Source: Lepturacanthus savala
Lineage: Eukaryota; Chordata; Actinopteri; Scombriformes; Trichiuridae
Reading direction: 5' to 3'
DNA length: 64,000 bases
Assembly (NCBI GenBank): GCA_030544235.1
Contig: CM060465.1
Location: 32,034,988-32,098,987 of the forward strand
The notes beneath the pieces are model-generated. The model saw only the letters and a program-made list of their open reading frames with translations. It was not told the origin of the DNA and did not search any database. Position numbers and translations under genes: made by a program. This document shows, in pieces, positions 60,057 through 64,000 of the stretch; the first letter of the stretch is position 1, and every line of letters starts with the position of its first letter.

Positions 60057-62783
60057 AGAAAGAGAGGGAGGTATAGGGCATGTTATGTGCGCATCCGAGG
60101 CAGATTGTGAGGTTATGGGTGGGAGCGTTTTCTTCACTCTTGACCCAAGTAAAAACCTTTTTTTTTTCTAGCACACCTCACTCTGGGAGAATGGTGGAGA
60201 AGTTTCCCAGGAGAGCTGACCTCTCTCCACCGGTGGGAACCTATTTGTCTCCTTCCCTCTTTCTCCACCTGGCTCTGAAAGGAGGATGCTTTAACCTACG
60301 CTACACTAACTAGAGAACATCTCCAGTTTCACCTTTTACCAGAGTCCCTTGAGGATGCTCTCGGCTTTCAGGTTGAGGAAAACATGACAAGCTTTTTCTA
60401 AAACAAAAAGGGAGCAGGGCAAAAAGGACATCAAATTCAAAAAGTGAATCATGAATGAAACAAGTAGTTCTTCTTAAAAGTTACTTTTTTTCCTACTTCC
60501 AGAGTTGCTTGTTATTACTGAACGCAAAGATAGGTGTATTTAAACTACTCATAGGGGATAAAGTCCAAACATTAATTTTGTACCTGTTTTCCACCGTCAG
60601 GTTTCATCTTCAAATCTATATTTGTGACGCCGAAGATGTCTACTGTCTGCCCAGAATTATTATGATATAATGCCCAGAAACTAGCATTTAAATCCACATT
60701 TCCTGCCAAGCTAACGCAGCAGATGTTGGATTTAAATGGTGGTTTAAACCTGGAAGGTAGAAGGCAGACGTCTGTGCTGTTGACTCGTGGGTATCTACCA
60801 AAGTTGTGCTGCAGTGGAGCAATTATTACTCAAAGGGAGATTTTTGTTGTTGTTGTGCTAAAAAAGATGCTAAAATCACATACTCCTGTTCTCAACACTT
60901 GCTATTTTGAATGCATAAGTGCATTCACACTGATAGTGAATGGGAGAAACTGTGGCCAGCGGGGTGGTTTTGTCCAAAACCAGCAGCTACCCGCCTATTT
61001 AGTCGCAAAAATGAGGAATGCATTATCTAGAACTTTGGAAAACCTTCGTATGGTTTTCAGCAGGTAGACAAACACTGGATGGTTTTCTACATCTCTACTT
61101 TTTTGCCTCGTGCAAGTGAACTATTCTGCGCTATCCCAGAATTCATCGGTATGTCAATAACTGTAGAAGAAGAACTGTTCCTTCCACCTGAAATCCGTGA
61201 AAAATAAGAGACGTTTTACATCAGGAGATTGTGTTTGTACAATTTATTCAAAGTTAAGGGTCAGAGGTCCTGAGATGTAACCCATATAAATCTAAAGTGA
61301 TTGCATTAAAATGATCGTGCATAAAGTTGTAAATAAAAGCCACGTTAATACTAATTAATACTAATTTTCTGTTACTACTGTGGTGTTGGGTCGTAGTAGG
61401 TTGTGATACTCAGGTTTCATATGCAGCTAATAACTTTCTTCATCTTCTTCCTACTCTTCTTTATGGTTGTAAAATGGTTTGTTTAAAATTTATGGTAGCA
61501 ACTATCCAGAAAATTACTATATTTATTTTTTTTACAGTAGAAGTAGTGTACTTCTGTTTACAGTGAAAGTCAATTAAATACTGTGATTTCAGTTGTATTT
61601 ACAGTATTAGGTGATTAACTGTATTATAATACAGTAACATCATAAATCATAGTAGTCTTATTATGATTTTCTGTGTTTTTTCTCAATATATATATTTATC
61701 TCAATATCTGCCATATTCCAGACACTTTGAGTTATTGCCATTATAAACACACAATAATGACTCTATGATATATTGTTACGCATACAGGCTTTACTAAAAA
61801 ACAAATAAGTATAGCAAATTTCAATATTGACCTGTATTCTGCCAACATTTTCCACGCGTACACATAATCTTACATAGACACACACCCGCAGAAGAAAAAA
61901 AAAAACAAAACAAGAAGAAAAGAAGGGGAAACTTAAGAAGAGGACAATTGTCACCTTGTCCCGGGAGACGTCCTCCAGTCATATCCCTGCCACAGACAGG
62001 AAGTCACACATAATGTTTGCCAAACGGAAAGATAGGAGGGGTTCCCTGAAGGAAACCTGAGAGCCCCGGACATCGGATCAGTGAGGGGGCCCAATCCTCC
62101 TTCTCTATATCTGCAGGTACAATAGAAGCTGCTGCACTAAGTACTATTCAGCACAGGTAAGGGATATAGGGCCACCATGTATGCTGAATAAAGTGGGCAG
62201 GTAAGTATCCGCTGCTCTTTCTTCAGATGGGTTTATGTAATGGTGGCGCAGGAAGAAAAGGAACGAGATCACAAAGACAACAGTGTCACTTTCACCTACA
62301 GGTGACATCACTGGCCTCCAAGTTTTAACCGTTCACAGTCACTTACAGTAAGTATTTATGTTCTGGTCAGATATCCTCAACCTTTATTCACTGAAGACTT
62401 TAGTGCTGTAGGTCACGGATTTGATGAAGGAGAGCAGCATTTGTGACCTCACAAAACCAGAGAGCTGAGTTTAACTCTGATTAACATCCACTGCTCAGGC
62501 ATTTTTATTGAAATTTAATCAGTTCCAATGAATACCTTCTAGATTTATTAGAGCCCTATACATATTTTACTGTATATATGACAGCAGAGAGTGTATTAAT
62601 ACTGCCCCATGTTTAAAAAACACTCAATCCACAGAGAAACATACACAGCCTGTATTCAGAAACTGTGCCTTAAAACAAGCAGTCATGACTTACATGAAGT
62701 TGTGATGTCACTACTATACAGTCACCACCAACACCCCCCACAGCCAAAGAAGCTGGAGAAAAGAAGTGTAAAACTATACTGAG

Positions 62784-62930
62784 ATATTGATGCACCAAAA
62801 ACCAGACATTTGCAGCTACAATAGTCATTTAGCACATTAGCAATGTATAGAGTGTATTTCTGATTAGTTTAAAGTTATCTTCATTGAAAAAAATAAGGAA
62901 ATTTCTAAGTGACTACAAACTTTTGAACGA
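62784..62930 (-). mobile_element. MITE family Z, inverted partial copy
   Basis: TGCACCAAAAACCAGACATT, then AATACACT-like and AGTTATCTTCATTG, and an end in CAAACTTTTGAACG, are the reverse complement of the left half of 18889-19374. Confidence 0.6.
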
Positions 62931-62939
62931 TATATATCT

Positions 62940-63055
62940 GAACAAAGAAGCAGGTGAAGTGATCTGAAGTGATTCATTGGGCCGGATTGAACTCTCTAGC
63001 AGGCCAGTTTTGGGCCCTGGAGCCACTTGTTTGACACCCATGAACTAGACTCACA
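62940..63055. mobile_element. Probable hAT-type terminal fragment
   Basis: GGGCCGGATTGAACTCTC, GGGCCCTGGAGCC and TTGTTTGACACCCATGA is a pattern I associate with a very common fish hAT-derived repeat end. Only one end is present. Confidence 0.4.
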
Positions 63056-63363
63056 AGTCATTGCTCAACTAGAGACTTCCCACCAGGTTTGACTGCATTG
63101 CAGAACCAATCATAACTTTTCAGGGTGGATTTTAATATTGGGGCAGTGACATCAGAAGAGAGAAAGCGATATCTCTGGTAAGGCATGTTCTCGATGTAGA
63201 GGAGCAGGATTTGCTTTTGTTTTTTGCCTTTATCCAAGCCACTATCTTGCATTTACAAACCCACCAAAGGGTTGATATGCAGAAAGATCTCTGATTGTCT
63301 GGTATCACCAGGCTAAGACTGAGTAAATGTAGGACCAATCAATGAAGTACAGGGAGTATTTAG

Positions 63364-63492
63364 CCCAGGGGTGTGCAACTAATGAAGCAGCAAGAGCCCT
63401 AATGGTTGATTAGTAGAATCAGGGGTGTTGCTGCTTGGGTGGAACAAACACCTCCATCCACAGTGGACCAGGGTTGGCCACCCCAGTTTAGC
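63364..63492. mobile_element. Short probable hAT-type MITE
   Basis: It begins CCAGGGGTGTGCAACTAATG and ends GGGTTGGCCACCCCAG. The ends are imperfect inverted repeats. The internal part contains no frame. Confidence 0.4.
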
Positions 63493-63615
63493 CTAACCTA
63501 CCTAACCTATGTTGACCCTTTCATTCATTTCAAACATTACATCCAGGACAGATGACAGCTGACCCATTAAAAAAACACAAAACAAGAGGCATGGCTAAAA
63601 GAAGCTGGTAATTAC

Positions 63616-63786
63616 GCTGCAAAATCTGAAATCTTAACAGTTGAAAATATCTTGTTTTTGTTACATTTAGTCCAATATTGAGCACAATTATCTGATAGCA
63701 CTTCACAATAATTTATGTTATTTCAAGATTATTTTCCTGATTTGCATCAACTTGGTCTTGTTTTAAGAAAACAGTTTCCAGTGTAG
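63616..63786. mobile_element. Palindromic MITE family Y, copy 4 (partial)
   Basis: GCTGCAAAATCTGAAATCTT, GAAAATATCTTG and TTTAGTCCAATATTGAG match family Y. The right arm is diverged. Confidence 0.5.
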
Positions 63787-64000
63787 TTGATTTACTGCTG
63801 ATCGGACTGATGCCAGGACTGTTCTTATTGCGTTTATCAGTAAACTAACTAGAAATATCATAAACTGCGTCTGATTCCCTTTATTGTGGCAGGGTGCTCG
63901 TCTATTACAGGATCATGTAGCAGCCAGTAAATTAAAGGCAGTATCACTTCAGACTTCATTCCTGGAGATTCTTGGACCACCTCACACAATAAAACCCTGG

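Larger units (their letters stand above)
56465..62783. other. Spacer with microsatellites, nothing coding recognised
   Basis: Besides the retroelement tail at 58.3 kb and microsatellites, the sequence is unique. Frames of 60-114 codons (for example 60723-61067) lack domains and splice context. Confidence 0.45.

Noticed and set aside
60723..61067. 114-codon plus-strand frame
   Set aside because: Has a protein-like look in places but no domain, no codon-bias support and no neighbouring exons that I could join.

Overview
The window looks like nuclear DNA of a ray-finned (teleost) fish. The evidence is the very high density of (CA/TG)n microsatellites (three tracts exceed 150 bp), many short fish-type transposable-element remnants (L2/Rex1-like LINE, hAT, Tc1/mariner-like and palindromic MITE copies), AT-rich single-copy spacer, and one multi-exon gene with canonical GT-AG introns. 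The species cannot be named from the sequence. No rRNA, tRNA, CRISPR array, plasmid or phage feature was seen. Most open reading frames are chance frames, and many are read through CA/TG tracts.

Layout. Positions 1-33 kb are gene-poor: spacer, microsatellites, at least five repeat families and several GC-richer, non-repetitive blocks (about 1.0-1.46, 9.7-10.3, 13.4-13.6, 14.7-14.9, 17.4-17.96, 19.5-19.8, 22.6-23.0 and 27.8-28.2 kb) that are candidate conserved regulatory elements. About 33.24-35.15 kb holds decayed LINE sequence from two fragments. About 35.57-36.56 kb is a tandem array that includes copies of a LINE 3' tail. The rest, 45-64 kb, is again spacer, microsatellites and repeats, with one striking hairpin at 52.2 kb.

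The one gene I can support runs from 36721 to 45028 on the + strand, in 11 proposed exons. It encodes a protein of about 970 residues with two cysteine/histidine zinc-binding motifs, a large domain carrying the Arg / Arg / His / Tyr signature of tyrosine recombinases, a short repeated linker encoded by symmetric phase-1 exons, and a C-terminal Trp-containing module that resembles a Myb/SANT start. It looks like a host-type, intron-containing relative of Crypton/DIRS-class recombinases. The reference sequence has a net one-base frame discrepancy inside the large exon 6, so this copy may be a pseudogene, may start internally at 41171, or may contain a sequence error. Its introns contain a hAT insertion with a perfect 8-bp target duplication and a BED-finger remnant, plus two palindromic MITEs.

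No operon-like or pathway relationship can be claimed: apart from this gene the window is repeats and spacer. The candidate regulatory blocks rest on composition and lack of repetition only, because no comparison with other genomes was possible.
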